Assembly (NCBI GenBank): GCA_913048465.1
Contig: CAJWVO010000011.1
Span: 1-39,315 of the forward strand
DNA length: 39,315 bases
Source of the DNA: an uncultured Nitrosomonadales bacterium
GTDB lineage: Bacteria; Pseudomonadota; Gammaproteobacteria; Burkholderiales; Methylophilaceae
Reading direction: 5' to 3'
This document shows, one piece after another, positions 28,797-36,686 of the stretch. The notes beneath the pieces are model-generated. The model did not search any database and was not told the origin of the DNA. It saw nothing but the letters and a program-made list of their open reading frames with translations. The translations under genes and the position numbers were made by a program. Numbering within the stretch: position 1 is the first letter of the stretch; every line of letters begins with the position of its first letter.

Positions 28797-29441
28797 ATCG
28801 TTCAGATGCTCAACAGACTTAATGTTTTCCCTCTTTACTGTTTCTTCCCAGGCACTAAAATCACTCCATCCTGAAATAAAAATAAAATCGAGATTAAAAT
28901 TTTTAGCAGTTTTAATATCATATTCCGCATCGCCAAAAAAAATAGCTGGCATAAAATCATGCTTATTTTCAAGATGACGTTTTACTATATCGTATTTTGA
29001 ATCTGGGCTCCCGTAAATCCCATAATCAAAAAGATGGTCAAGATGCTTTGAAGCTAAAATTGTTCTTACCTCTTCCTGATCTCCACCGCTCATCACCATC
29101 CAATGCTGATTTTTTGTCAACTCTCTTAACTTGTCCAATCCAGTTGCTACTTCACAATCATTTAATATTTTCAATACATGATGATTTAAAGATTTAATTA
29201 GAAAGCTAAAGTGCTCTTCATTAAATGACTGTTGCAATATATTTGTTAGGAAATATTCAAATTTTACATATCTTGAAATACCGGTATTTTCAACATGATA
29301 TTGAACTAATTTTTCAGCTTGTTCTTCCGTTGCACCAAAATCAATAGCTGCATATCGATAGGCTTCAGATTTTTTAAAGTTCGAATTTAATAATACACCA
29401 TCACAATCAAATATGATGGTGTTATATTTTGTAAGATCCAT
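28785..29441 (-). CDS. HAD-superfamily hydrolase (phosphatase-like)
   Basis: A 218-residue haloacid dehalogenase-type protein, probably a phosphatase or phosphomutase. Motif I is FDCDGVLLNS (nucleophile Asp and general acid Asp), motif II is VMSGGDQ, and motif III/IV is FFGDAEYDIKTA. An alpha-helical cap lies between motifs I and II. I chose ATG 29441, which overlaps the eda stop as TAATG. The frame runs open further upstream to 29492, but that part re-reads eda. The substrate is unknown. Coupling to edd-eda hints at a sugar- or glycolate-phosphate, which is inference. Confidence 0.85.
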   Translation of the reverse strand: MDLTKYNTIIFDCDGVLLNSNFKKSEAYRYAAIDFGATEEQAEKLVQYHVENTGISRYVKFEYFLTNILQQSFNEEHFSFLIKSLNHHVLKILNDCEVATGLDKLRELTKNQHWMVMSGGDQEEVRTILASKHLDHLFDYGIYGSPDSKYDIVKRHLENKHDFMPAIFFGDAEYDIKTAKNFNLDFIFISGWSDFSAWEETVKRENIKSVEHLNDLIV

Positions 29442-30064
29442 TACACTTTTATAGATGCAGCCTCGGCAGCAAGCTTGGTAATTCCAGCCCAATCTTTATT
29501 ATCAACTAGCTCATTGGGTGTTAACCAAGTTCCGCCACAGACTGGTACATTAGGTAATCTTAAAAACTCAGGTGCTGTTTCTACTTTTACTCCACCTGTT
29601 GGGCAAAATTGAATATTTGAGAAAGGTCCTGCGAATCCTTTCAATAAGTTTATACCGCCAACCGCTACGGCAGGGAAAAGTTTTAAGAAATCATAGCCTT
29701 GGTCTGCAGCCATCATAACTTCACTCCCAGTGGATACGCCTGGAAGTAAAGGAAGATCAATTCTTTTACATTCATCTGATAATTCTGAAGTAAAGCCTGG
29801 ACTGACCGCAAATTTTGATCCGACATTTTTCGCTTGAACAGCATCAGACTTAGTCCTTAAAGTTCCAGCTCCAGTAATTGCTTGTGGCAGTTTGCTTGAG
29901 ATTAACTCTATTGCATCAAGAGCACATTCTGAACGCATTGTTATTTCAAGAACCTTAATACCGCCTTCTAAAAGTGCTTCTGCGATAGGCAATGCATCGT
30001 CAATTTTGTTAATCACAATGACTGGTATAACGGGACCATAGCTAGCTAAATCCTTTGTATTCAT
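29441..30064 (-). CDS. eda: 2-keto-3-deoxy-6-phosphogluconate (KDPG) aldolase
   Basis: Cleaves KDPG to pyruvate and glyceraldehyde-3-phosphate. The 207 residues (E. coli 213) show the class I aldolase landmarks LEITMRSECA, ITGAGTL, the Schiff-base Lys in FLKLFPA and FCPTGGV near the end. AAGGA lies six bases before the ATG. It follows edd by 13 bases. In methylotrophs that use the ribulose monophosphate cycle this aldolase is the cleavage step yielding pyruvate, which fits the suspected organism. Confidence 0.97.
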   Translation of the reverse strand: MNTKDLASYGPVIPVIVINKIDDALPIAEALLEGGIKVLEITMRSECALDAIELISSKLPQAITGAGTLRTKSDAVQAKNVGSKFAVSPGFTSELSDECKRIDLPLLPGVSTGSEVMMAADQGYDFLKLFPAVAVGGINLLKGFAGPFSNIQFCPTGGVKVETAPEFLRLPNVPVCGGTWLTPNELVDNKDWAGITKLAAEAASIKV

Positions 30065-30077
30065 TAATTTCCTTTAT

Positions 30078-31895
30078 TTAAATCCAAGTGACTGCACCTT
30101 CTTCGGCGGTTAAAACATTTTTTCTTAAGGCTCCAAAAAGCTCTCGACCCATGCCATGGCTATTATTTTGTTTTTTGTTTTCAGAAAGTGTTTCTACCTT
30201 TCTTTCAAACCATGTATCTTCATCCACTAAAACATTTAATGAGCCAACGATGGCATTAATTCTTAACATATCACCCTCTCGAATTTTGGCAATAGCTCCA
30301 CCTAATGCAGCCTCTGGGCTCATATGAATTGCTGCCGGAACTTTTCCTGAGGCACCACTCATTCTGCCATCAGTCACAATAGCAACCTTAAATCCTTTAT
30401 TTTGCAAAACAGATAGTGGTGGCGTAAGTTTATGAAGCTCAGGCATACCATTTGCTTTGGGGCCTTGAAAACGAACAACCGCAATAAAATCTTTTTCCAG
30501 CTTTCCTTCATCAAATGCCTCAAGTAATTCCTCCTGAGAATCAAAGATCATCGCTGGTCCCTCAATAATATATTTGTCTTCTGGGATCGCAGATGTCTTC
30601 ATAACAGACCGGCCAACATTTCCTTTTAAAAGTTTTAAACCACCAGTTTCTGAGAATGGTTTATCATGTGTTCTCACAATAGTGTCATCACCAGATGAAT
30701 TGGGGAAATCAGTCCATAATAGAGTCTTTCCGGTTACAGATAATTTTTGTCCATATTTTTCCATACCAGGTCCAGCAACAGTTAACACATCATTAAACAT
30801 GCAGCCATTTTCTAATAATTCTCTGATAACAAAACTTGGGCCACCTGCTTCTTGAAACTGATTAACATCGGCTACGCCATTTGGGTAAACACTGGCTAAT
30901 AAAGGCACAGCTTTGGCAAGCTCATGAAAATCAGTCCAATCAATCACTATTCCAGCAGCTCTCGCAATTGCAACCCAATGAATTAAGTGATTTGTTGATC
31001 CACCAGTCGCTAATAAAGCAGCCATTGCGTTAATAATCACTTTCTCGTCAACCATTTCGCCTAATGCAAATGATGTTTTAGTGTCGTTGACATTTTTTAT
31101 CAACATCCGAACTGCTTCAGAAGTTAACTCATTTCGTGCATCGTCTCTTGGATGAATAAATGCTGCTCCAGGAACATGAAGACCCATCGCCTCTAACAAC
31201 ATTTGATTACTATTTGCTGTTCCATAAAACGTGCATGTACCCTCGCCGTGATACGCTTTTGATTCAGAATCCAACAACTCTTTTCTGCCAACCTTACCAA
31301 GAGCGTATTGCTCCCGAACCTTAGATTTTGATGTATTATCTATACCAGTTGACATAGGACCAGCTGGAATAAATATAGCTGGCAAGTGTCCAAAATGTAA
31401 AGCACCTATGAGTAATCCAGGAACAATTTTGTCACAAATACCTAGCAGCAATGATCCGTCAAAAACATCATGCGACAAACCAACTGAAGTGCTCATAGCA
31501 ATCGTGTCTCTTGAAAATAAACTTAATTCCATGCCAGGCTCTCCCTGGGTCACACCATCACACATAGCTGGAACACCAGCTGCAACTTGCACTGTAGAAC
31601 CATTTTCGCTAGCAACTGTTCTGATTAGCTCAGGGTAATCCTCATAGGGTTTGTGGGCTGATAGCATATCGTTATAAGCTGTAACAACTGCTAAATTAGG
31701 CATCTTTTCTTGAACAATAGTGAGTCTCTTATCAGGTGATAATGATGCAAATGCATGAGCCACATTTGCACAACCGAGACGATCAGAACCTCGATCTCTA
31801 TTTTTCATTGCTTTCAATCTTTTAAGGTAAGCAGAACGTGTCGGTCTACTTTTCTCTTTAATTTTTTCAGCTAATTCAAGTATTAAATTTTTCAT
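30078..31895 (-). CDS. edd: 6-Phosphogluconate dehydratase
   Basis: Iron-sulfur dehydratase that makes KDPG from 6-phosphogluconate, the defining Entner-Doudoroff step. The 605 residues match E. coli (603). IlvD/Edd family signatures are CDGVTQGEPGMELSLFSRD, LGICDKIVPG (cluster Cys residues) and DGRMSGASGKVPAAIHMSPE near the C-terminus. It starts 12 bases after the carbamoyltransferase stop and 13 bases before eda, so it looks like part of the same transcript as the LPS kinase genes upstream, an unusual mix. No zwf or gnd gene is in the window. Confidence 0.97.
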   Translation of the reverse strand: MKNLILELAEKIKEKSRPTRSAYLKRLKAMKNRDRGSDRLGCANVAHAFASLSPDKRLTIVQEKMPNLAVVTAYNDMLSAHKPYEDYPELIRTVASENGSTVQVAAGVPAMCDGVTQGEPGMELSLFSRDTIAMSTSVGLSHDVFDGSLLLGICDKIVPGLLIGALHFGHLPAIFIPAGPMSTGIDNTSKSKVREQYALGKVGRKELLDSESKAYHGEGTCTFYGTANSNQMLLEAMGLHVPGAAFIHPRDDARNELTSEAVRMLIKNVNDTKTSFALGEMVDEKVIINAMAALLATGGSTNHLIHWVAIARAAGIVIDWTDFHELAKAVPLLASVYPNGVADVNQFQEAGGPSFVIRELLENGCMFNDVLTVAGPGMEKYGQKLSVTGKTLLWTDFPNSSGDDTIVRTHDKPFSETGGLKLLKGNVGRSVMKTSAIPEDKYIIEGPAMIFDSQEELLEAFDEGKLEKDFIAVVRFQGPKANGMPELHKLTPPLSVLQNKGFKVAIVTDGRMSGASGKVPAAIHMSPEAALGGAIAKIREGDMLRINAIVGSLNVLVDEDTWFERKVETLSENKKQNNSHGMGRELFGALRKNVLTAEEGAVTWI

Positions 31896-31907
31896 AATCT
31901 AAAATAT

Positions 31908-33632
31908 TTATTTTGTTACTAGTATATTTTCCATGATCATAAATTCTAAGTCACATCCAAAAAACATATTTAAAGCATCTTCAGGTGAACAAACCATTGG
32001 TTCACCTCTTCTATTTAATGATGTATTTAAGACAACAGGGACGCCCTTAAGCGACATAAAGTTTTTTAGAAGTTGATAGTATACTTTATTTGTTTTTTCA
32101 TTCACAACCTGCACTCTAATTGTTTTATCCTCATGCACTACCTCAGGTATTTTTTTAATCCAATCTGGCTGAACATTGAATGTGAATGTCATAAATGGCG
32201 AAGGATGCTTTGATCCAATAATAGATTCAGCATATTCTTCTAAAATGCTTGGACAAAAAGGTCTCCAACGCTCCCTATATTTTATTTGCTCGTTGATTTT
32301 ATCCGATATCTTAGGTGTTGTTGGATCACCAAGAATACTTCGACATCCAAGCGCTCTTGGCCCAAATTCCATTCGACCTTGAAACCATGCTAGAGGATTA
32401 CCGGCAGCTAAAATTTCTGCACCAACTTTTGCCGGATCACTAATTTTTGTAAATTTTGGTTTAGAACTATGATTTTTGCAAGAATCTAAGCATTCTTTTG
32501 AGGAGTAGCTAGGGCCCAAGTAAACATGCTCCATTTTTTTAATGGGATTGATTTGATTATCATGGATTGATGAAACATATGTGGCGGCTCCAAGTGAAGT
32601 TCCAGAATCCCCTGAAGCAGGTTGCACAAATAATTCTTCGACGTATGGAAGATCAATAATTTTTTGATTAAGTTTTACATTTAGTGCGACGCCACCAGCC
32701 ATGCATATTTTTCCAGTTTCTCTTATGACGTCTCCAAGGTAGAAGTCAATCATTTGAAGAGCAATTTCTTCAAGTTTATTTTGAATGGATGCTGCGTAAT
32801 GAATATAAGGTAAATCAATTTCATCACCACTTCTTTTTTTGCCATACATATCCACAAACTTTGGTGAAAAATAATACCCTTTTCCATTTTCTTTATATCT
32901 TCTCAAGCCTATTACGTTAACTAAATCCGTATTAACCTTTAATTGTCCATTTTTAAAAGAAACTAAATTTGAAAAATCATACAATGATGGGTCTCCATAT
33001 GGGGCCATGCCCATAACTTTGAACTCACCATCCAACATATCAAAACCTAAAAATTCAGTAATGGCTCCATAAAGACCACCAAGAGATTCAGGGTCATAAA
33101 ATTCTTTTATTTTATGTATTTTTCCATTTTCTCCATATCCAAAAAAAGTCGTTGCATATTCCCCTTTTCCGTCAATACCTACGATAGCAGTTTTTTCTTT
33201 AAACCCTGACAAATGATAAGCGCTTGATGCATGGGATAAGTGGTGCTCTACAGGTATTATTTCTGCTTTATTAATATTTAATGAAGTCATTAAATCTTTT
33301 GCTTTATTTAAGTTCCTTCTGAATCTGCGATTTCCATTGAAGATAGCATCAAGAGCTCTATCAGGTGCATACCAATATCTTTTTGCATAATGCCAACGAG
33401 CTTTGCTGAAAAAAGGAATTTTTGCATAAGGGAATGTCACAATATCGACATCCTGAGGATTCAATCCACCTTCATCTAAACAATATTTTGCAGCCTCTAC
33501 AGGGAATAAATTTTTAGCATGCTTGTCCCGAATAAACCTCTCTTCTTCAGCAGCCGCTACAATTTTACCATCTATAATCAATGCAGCTGAAGCGTCATGT
33601 CCAAGGACGCCTGATAAACCTAAAATTTTCAT
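31908..33632 (-). CDS. O-carbamoyltransferase, NodU/CmcH (TobZ) family
   Basis: Transfers a carbamoyl group from carbamoyl phosphate to a hydroxyl through carbamoyl-adenylate. The N-terminal Kae1-like domain begins GLSGVLGHDASAALI and has the metal-binding VEHHLSHASSAYH (His130-134 region). The C-terminal YrdC-like domain has GRMEFGPRALGCRSILGDP. The 574 residues fit the full two-domain family. The start overlaps the kinase stop as ATGA. Because of the neighbouring WaaP-type kinases I infer that the acceptor is an LPS core sugar, like the 7-O-carbamoyl heptose of Pseudomonas aeruginosa. A nodulation-factor or antibiotic role is unlikely here. Confidence 0.9.
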   Translation of the reverse strand: MKILGLSGVLGHDASAALIIDGKIVAAAEEERFIRDKHAKNLFPVEAAKYCLDEGGLNPQDVDIVTFPYAKIPFFSKARWHYAKRYWYAPDRALDAIFNGNRRFRRNLNKAKDLMTSLNINKAEIIPVEHHLSHASSAYHLSGFKEKTAIVGIDGKGEYATTFFGYGENGKIHKIKEFYDPESLGGLYGAITEFLGFDMLDGEFKVMGMAPYGDPSLYDFSNLVSFKNGQLKVNTDLVNVIGLRRYKENGKGYYFSPKFVDMYGKKRSGDEIDLPYIHYAASIQNKLEEIALQMIDFYLGDVIRETGKICMAGGVALNVKLNQKIIDLPYVEELFVQPASGDSGTSLGAATYVSSIHDNQINPIKKMEHVYLGPSYSSKECLDSCKNHSSKPKFTKISDPAKVGAEILAAGNPLAWFQGRMEFGPRALGCRSILGDPTTPKISDKINEQIKYRERWRPFCPSILEEYAESIIGSKHPSPFMTFTFNVQPDWIKKIPEVVHEDKTIRVQVVNEKTNKVYYQLLKNFMSLKGVPVVLNTSLNRRGEPMVCSPEDALNMFFGCDLEFMIMENILVTK

Positions 33633-34915
33633 ATTATTTTTTCCAAAGACCTAATAGCTGTTAGAAATTTTGATTTGTCTTTCCAGTTTGAGAGAAAACG
33701 AGCAATCTGCTTTTTAATTTTGTAATTATATATGGATTGGCTCATTGAGAAAAATGATTTATCAAAATCAATCATCCTTATTTGCATTTTGTTATCGACT
33801 AAAATATTTGTTTTCTTCAAGTCCCCATGAATGAATTTATAGTGGTTAAATATATTGAAAAGCTTGAAAATATTTTTTTTAAGCTTTTCAATATGAAACT
33901 TATCTCGCAATGACTCTTGATAACTTACAATGCTCTCACCATCAATTCTTTCCATCGCAAAATAACTTGTTAATCTTAAAAAAAGGAATCTTTTCTCAAA
34001 GTAAAAAAATGGTTTTGGGCACGGTAGATTATACAATTGAAATGTATTTGAAACTTGCCAAGAGTTTTTTCCTCTTGGTTTAATAAATTGCATTTTAATG
34101 AAATGCCAGATATTTTTAACATTATATCTTTTAATAATCAAATCTTGATTACGGAAAACAGTGCATGTGTTCCCATTTTTAATAATTTCAGCATTCAATA
34201 AAAAATCATCTATTTTTTTAAAGTCAAAATTGAAATCTTTTTGCTTAAAAATTGAATAATTCAAACTAGACTTTTTCTCAAATTGTGAAGAAGTTCGAAG
34301 TGTTTTTTTTTGGAAATTAGATATCGCTTTATATAAGTAAAAACCTACGCATTTTTTATGCAAATATTCAAAAAAGTTATTCTTGTAAGCCATTGTTTTT
34401 TTTGAAAAATATTCAGGATCTATTTTTGATGAAATCAGACTGAAATTTAAAAATTTTCTAAAGAATTTAAAAAACTTTATTCTCCTAACCAGGCCTCCAT
34501 CAATCAAATATATTTCACCATTTGCATATAAATAATTTTTAAAGTAATTATCAAGCTGAATGATATTTTTTTCATACATTTTTCTATTTAAAGCTAATAC
34601 TTGTTTTATTACGGCTTGTTTAGAAGATAAATTTTCATTGCTACTTAAAAATTGTTCTATTGTTAAAGAATCATTAATTTTTTGGAAAATTATGAAATAT
34701 TCATTTGACGATATTCCAAACGAATAAATCTTTGGAGTGGAAATGCCAGCTTCATTTAAATGAAATACACCAGCAAGCTCTTTTAAATACTCAGGCCTTT
34801 TATTAAAAAATTTAACAACAAAGCTTTGGTTATCATAACTAGCTTCAACGACCTTTCTTTTATTAGAAACTTCTCTCAAAACTTTTGAAAAGTGAAGATC
34901 AACAATATCAACCAT
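33629..34915 (-). CDS. Tandem LPS-kinase-like protein (two kinase domains)
   Basis: A 428-residue protein with two consecutive protein-kinase-like domains of the LPS heptose kinase/InaA type. Domain 1 (about 10-150) has a candidate ATP-binding Lys35 (FVVKFF), Asp122 and Asn127 in QLDNYFKN, and Asp139 in LIDGG. Domain 2 (about 240-428) has Lys262 (IIKRY), HGDLKKTN (363-370) and MIDFD (381-385). Both keep the Lys, Asp, Asn, Asp set; domain 1 has Gln in place of the first His. It starts inside the end of the waaP gene (8-base overlap) and overlaps the carbamoyltransferase gene. It probably phosphorylates core heptoses. It is very rich in Lys, Phe and Asn. Confidence 0.75.
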   Translation of the reverse strand: MVDIVDLHFSKVLREVSNKRKVVEASYDNQSFVVKFFNKRPEYLKELAGVFHLNEAGISTPKIYSFGISSNEYFIIFQKINDSLTIEQFLSSNENLSSKQAVIKQVLALNRKMYEKNIIQLDNYFKNYLYANGEIYLIDGGLVRRIKFFKFFRKFLNFSLISSKIDPEYFSKKTMAYKNNFFEYLHKKCVGFYLYKAISNFQKKTLRTSSQFEKKSSLNYSIFKQKDFNFDFKKIDDFLLNAEIIKNGNTCTVFRNQDLIIKRYNVKNIWHFIKMQFIKPRGKNSWQVSNTFQLYNLPCPKPFFYFEKRFLFLRLTSYFAMERIDGESIVSYQESLRDKFHIEKLKKNIFKLFNIFNHYKFIHGDLKKTNILVDNKMQIRMIDFDKSFFSMSQSIYNYKIKKQIARFLSNWKDKSKFLTAIRSLEKII

Positions 34916-35681
34916 ATTTATTTTTATATTTCGTTAGCATTGCATTTGCCCTTTTTTGAATATTATTTTCATATATTTTTAACAACTTTCGATTGAAGTA
35001 ATTAGCTTTTAATATTTTTTGATATTTTTCTTCGTCGCCAAAATATTTTATTGAAAATAGAAGATCGCCTAATTCTTTAATGAGTCGACTCATTCCAATA
35101 CTATTATTTTTTTGGAGCCGATGGAAATCGATTAAATAAATTTTTGGTTTATTTTTTTTATCATCTAATGAATTGAGATCAAGTAAAAAATGACATAAAT
35201 AAAGATCATGATGGATAATTCCATTTTTGTGAAGCTTGCTTACTATTTCTACTATTTTTTTATAGAGTTGATCTTCAAAATTTTTTTTGACTTTATGGTA
35301 TTTCTTTTTAGTAAAGAAAAAATCGAGTTGTTCAAAATTTGTAATTTCCTCAGAAATTACAAATGATCGATTATTCCAGATCTTTTTTTCATTCCCATAA
35401 CAAACCAGTTTGGGTGTTTCAACACCAATGTCATGCAAAATTTTATAAGCACTATATTCATTATTAGCATTACTTATATCCTTAACAATACCAAGCTTAT
35501 TTAGAAAATTTTGCAATAAAGATCCCTTTGAGAACCTCTTGATAAAATATTTTTTATCTTTGAAAATAAATTCTACTGTTTCTCTATTTTTACTTGAACG
35601 AATAATATTTCCATTGATATTAAAAAGATCATCAAACCCGATATCTTTAAAAATTTTTTTATTTGAATAAAAATTTAACAT
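34908..35681 (-). CDS. waaP: LPS core heptose(I) kinase, RfaP/WaaP family
   Basis: Phosphorylates the first heptose of the LPS inner core using ATP. The 257 residues are close to E. coli WaaP (265). The catalytic segment is IIHHDLYLCHFLLD (Asp159), directly comparable to the HRDCYICHFLL loop of WaaP. The metal-binding Asp185 is in LIDFHRLQ and the ATP-binding Lys48 is in FIKRF. It lies 11 bases behind the GT4 gene and overlaps the tandem kinase. There is no strong Shine-Dalgarno sequence. Phosphorylated cores bind divalent cations and strengthen the outer membrane. Confidence 0.88.
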   Translation of the reverse strand: MLNFYSNKKIFKDIGFDDLFNINGNIIRSSKNRETVEFIFKDKKYFIKRFSKGSLLQNFLNKLGIVKDISNANNEYSAYKILHDIGVETPKLVCYGNEKKIWNNRSFVISEEITNFEQLDFFFTKKKYHKVKKNFEDQLYKKIVEIVSKLHKNGIIHHDLYLCHFLLDLNSLDDKKNKPKIYLIDFHRLQKNNSIGMSRLIKELGDLLFSIKYFGDEEKYQKILKANYFNRKLLKIYENNIQKRANAMLTKYKNKYG

Positions 35682-35692
35682 ATTAAAAAACT

Positions 35693-36667
35693 TTACAAAA
35701 AATCCTTAATGATCTTTTTCATTCTTTTATAGTTTGTATTGATATCAAAATTTTTTGACATTTTAAGAGCGTTTTTTGCATAATTTTTTCTAATTTCCTT
35801 ATCAGATCTTAATTTTCCAATATTGTTTATCCAATCTATATCCTTATTAACAAGCATACCTGCTTCATATTTTTTAATTAATATGCTGTTAAAACCAACA
35901 TTTGAGGATACTATTGGCAATCCGGCTGATGCGTATTGAAGTAATTTAAAAGCACATTTACCTTTACTCCAATTTGAATTATCTAATGGTGCTAATCCCA
36001 CTTTAGCAGATTTAATATCTCTGTATTGTCCCGATTCATTCCATGCAATATTTTTAATTTTTATTAAATCACTTTCTAATTTAATATTTGAGATATTAAT
36101 CAATCTTAAATCTTTAAATTTTTTATTAGCTTTTTCTAAATAAGGGATAATTTCAATTAAATACTTAGATGTTGTTTTTTGACCAACCCAGACAAGATCA
36201 AAAAATTTATTTGAGCCAATAGCTTTAATTTTATATTTCTTTGTATCAAGGCATGTCGGGATAGTGAACGTTTTTTTACTAAACCTTGCGGAATAACTAT
36301 TTAAGAACTCATTACCAGCAAATATCAAATCTGCTCTTCTACATATTATTGAAAATCTATTAAATTTATTTTTTGAAATTTTACCCTTTGAATCAAGAAA
36401 AATTGCATCATCAAAATCATAGATAATTTTTTTAGCTAAAAATCTTAATAATTTAAAATATGTTTTCGACAAAAGCTTTCTTTGTAAGAAAACTACATCA
36501 TGAAAAGGTGCATTAATCAAAGCTCTAAAATAATTTAATGGCCTCTTTGACAAACCAATGTGTTTAAAAAAAATATTATCTTCTTTTAAACAATTCTCAT
36601 AAATTAGCGCCCTATCTCTAGAAGATGAAGCTTGTAATCCTTTGGTGAGTATAAGAATTTTTTTCAT
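35693..36667 (-). CDS. Family 4 glycosyltransferase, probable LPS core
   Basis: A 324-residue GT-B type enzyme. The N-terminal half has IIYDFDDAIFLD. The C-terminal nucleotide-sugar domain has LVWVGQKTTSKYL, VGLAPLDNSNWSKGKCAFKL and QYASAGLPIVSS, the GT4 donor region. It occupies the place that waaG has in Pseudomonas (next to waaP and waaC), but it is shorter than WaaG (about 370) and does not read like it, so I leave it unnamed. It is the first gene of the seven-gene minus-strand run and is divergent from waaC with only 19 bases between start codons. Confidence 0.85.
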   Translation of the reverse strand: MKKILILTKGLQASSSRDRALIYENCLKEDNIFFKHIGLSKRPLNYFRALINAPFHDVVFLQRKLLSKTYFKLLRFLAKKIIYDFDDAIFLDSKGKISKNKFNRFSIICRRADLIFAGNEFLNSYSARFSKKTFTIPTCLDTKKYKIKAIGSNKFFDLVWVGQKTTSKYLIEIIPYLEKANKKFKDLRLINISNIKLESDLIKIKNIAWNESGQYRDIKSAKVGLAPLDNSNWSKGKCAFKLLQYASAGLPIVSSNVGFNSILIKKYEAGMLVNKDIDWINNIGKLRSDKEIRKNYAKNALKMSKNFDINTNYKRMKKIIKDFL

Positions 36668-36673
36668 TTAGTT

Positions 36674-36679
36674 TATAAT
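36674..36679 (+). promoter_or_regulatory. Possible -10 box in the 19-bp waaC/GT4 spacer
   Basis: TATAAT lies 7 bases before the waaC ATG (36687). The predicted start point is the ATG itself or the base before it, implying a leaderless mRNA. Neither flanking gene has a Shine-Dalgarno sequence. The -35 position (36651-36656, ATAAGA) is poor, so support is moderate. Confidence 0.4.
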
Positions 36680-36686
36680 TTTATTT

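Noticed and set aside
29442-29492. 17-residue N-terminal extension of the HAD protein
   Set aside because: It re-reads the end of eda and precedes the conserved FDCDG motif by more than the family needs; the ATG overlapping the eda stop fits better.
31908-36667. Defence or secondary-metabolite island containing kinases and a carbamoyltransferase
   Set aside because: The kinase motifs are of the WaaP/LPS type, and waaC, waaF and ADP-heptose genes flank the set, so LPS decoration explains it better.
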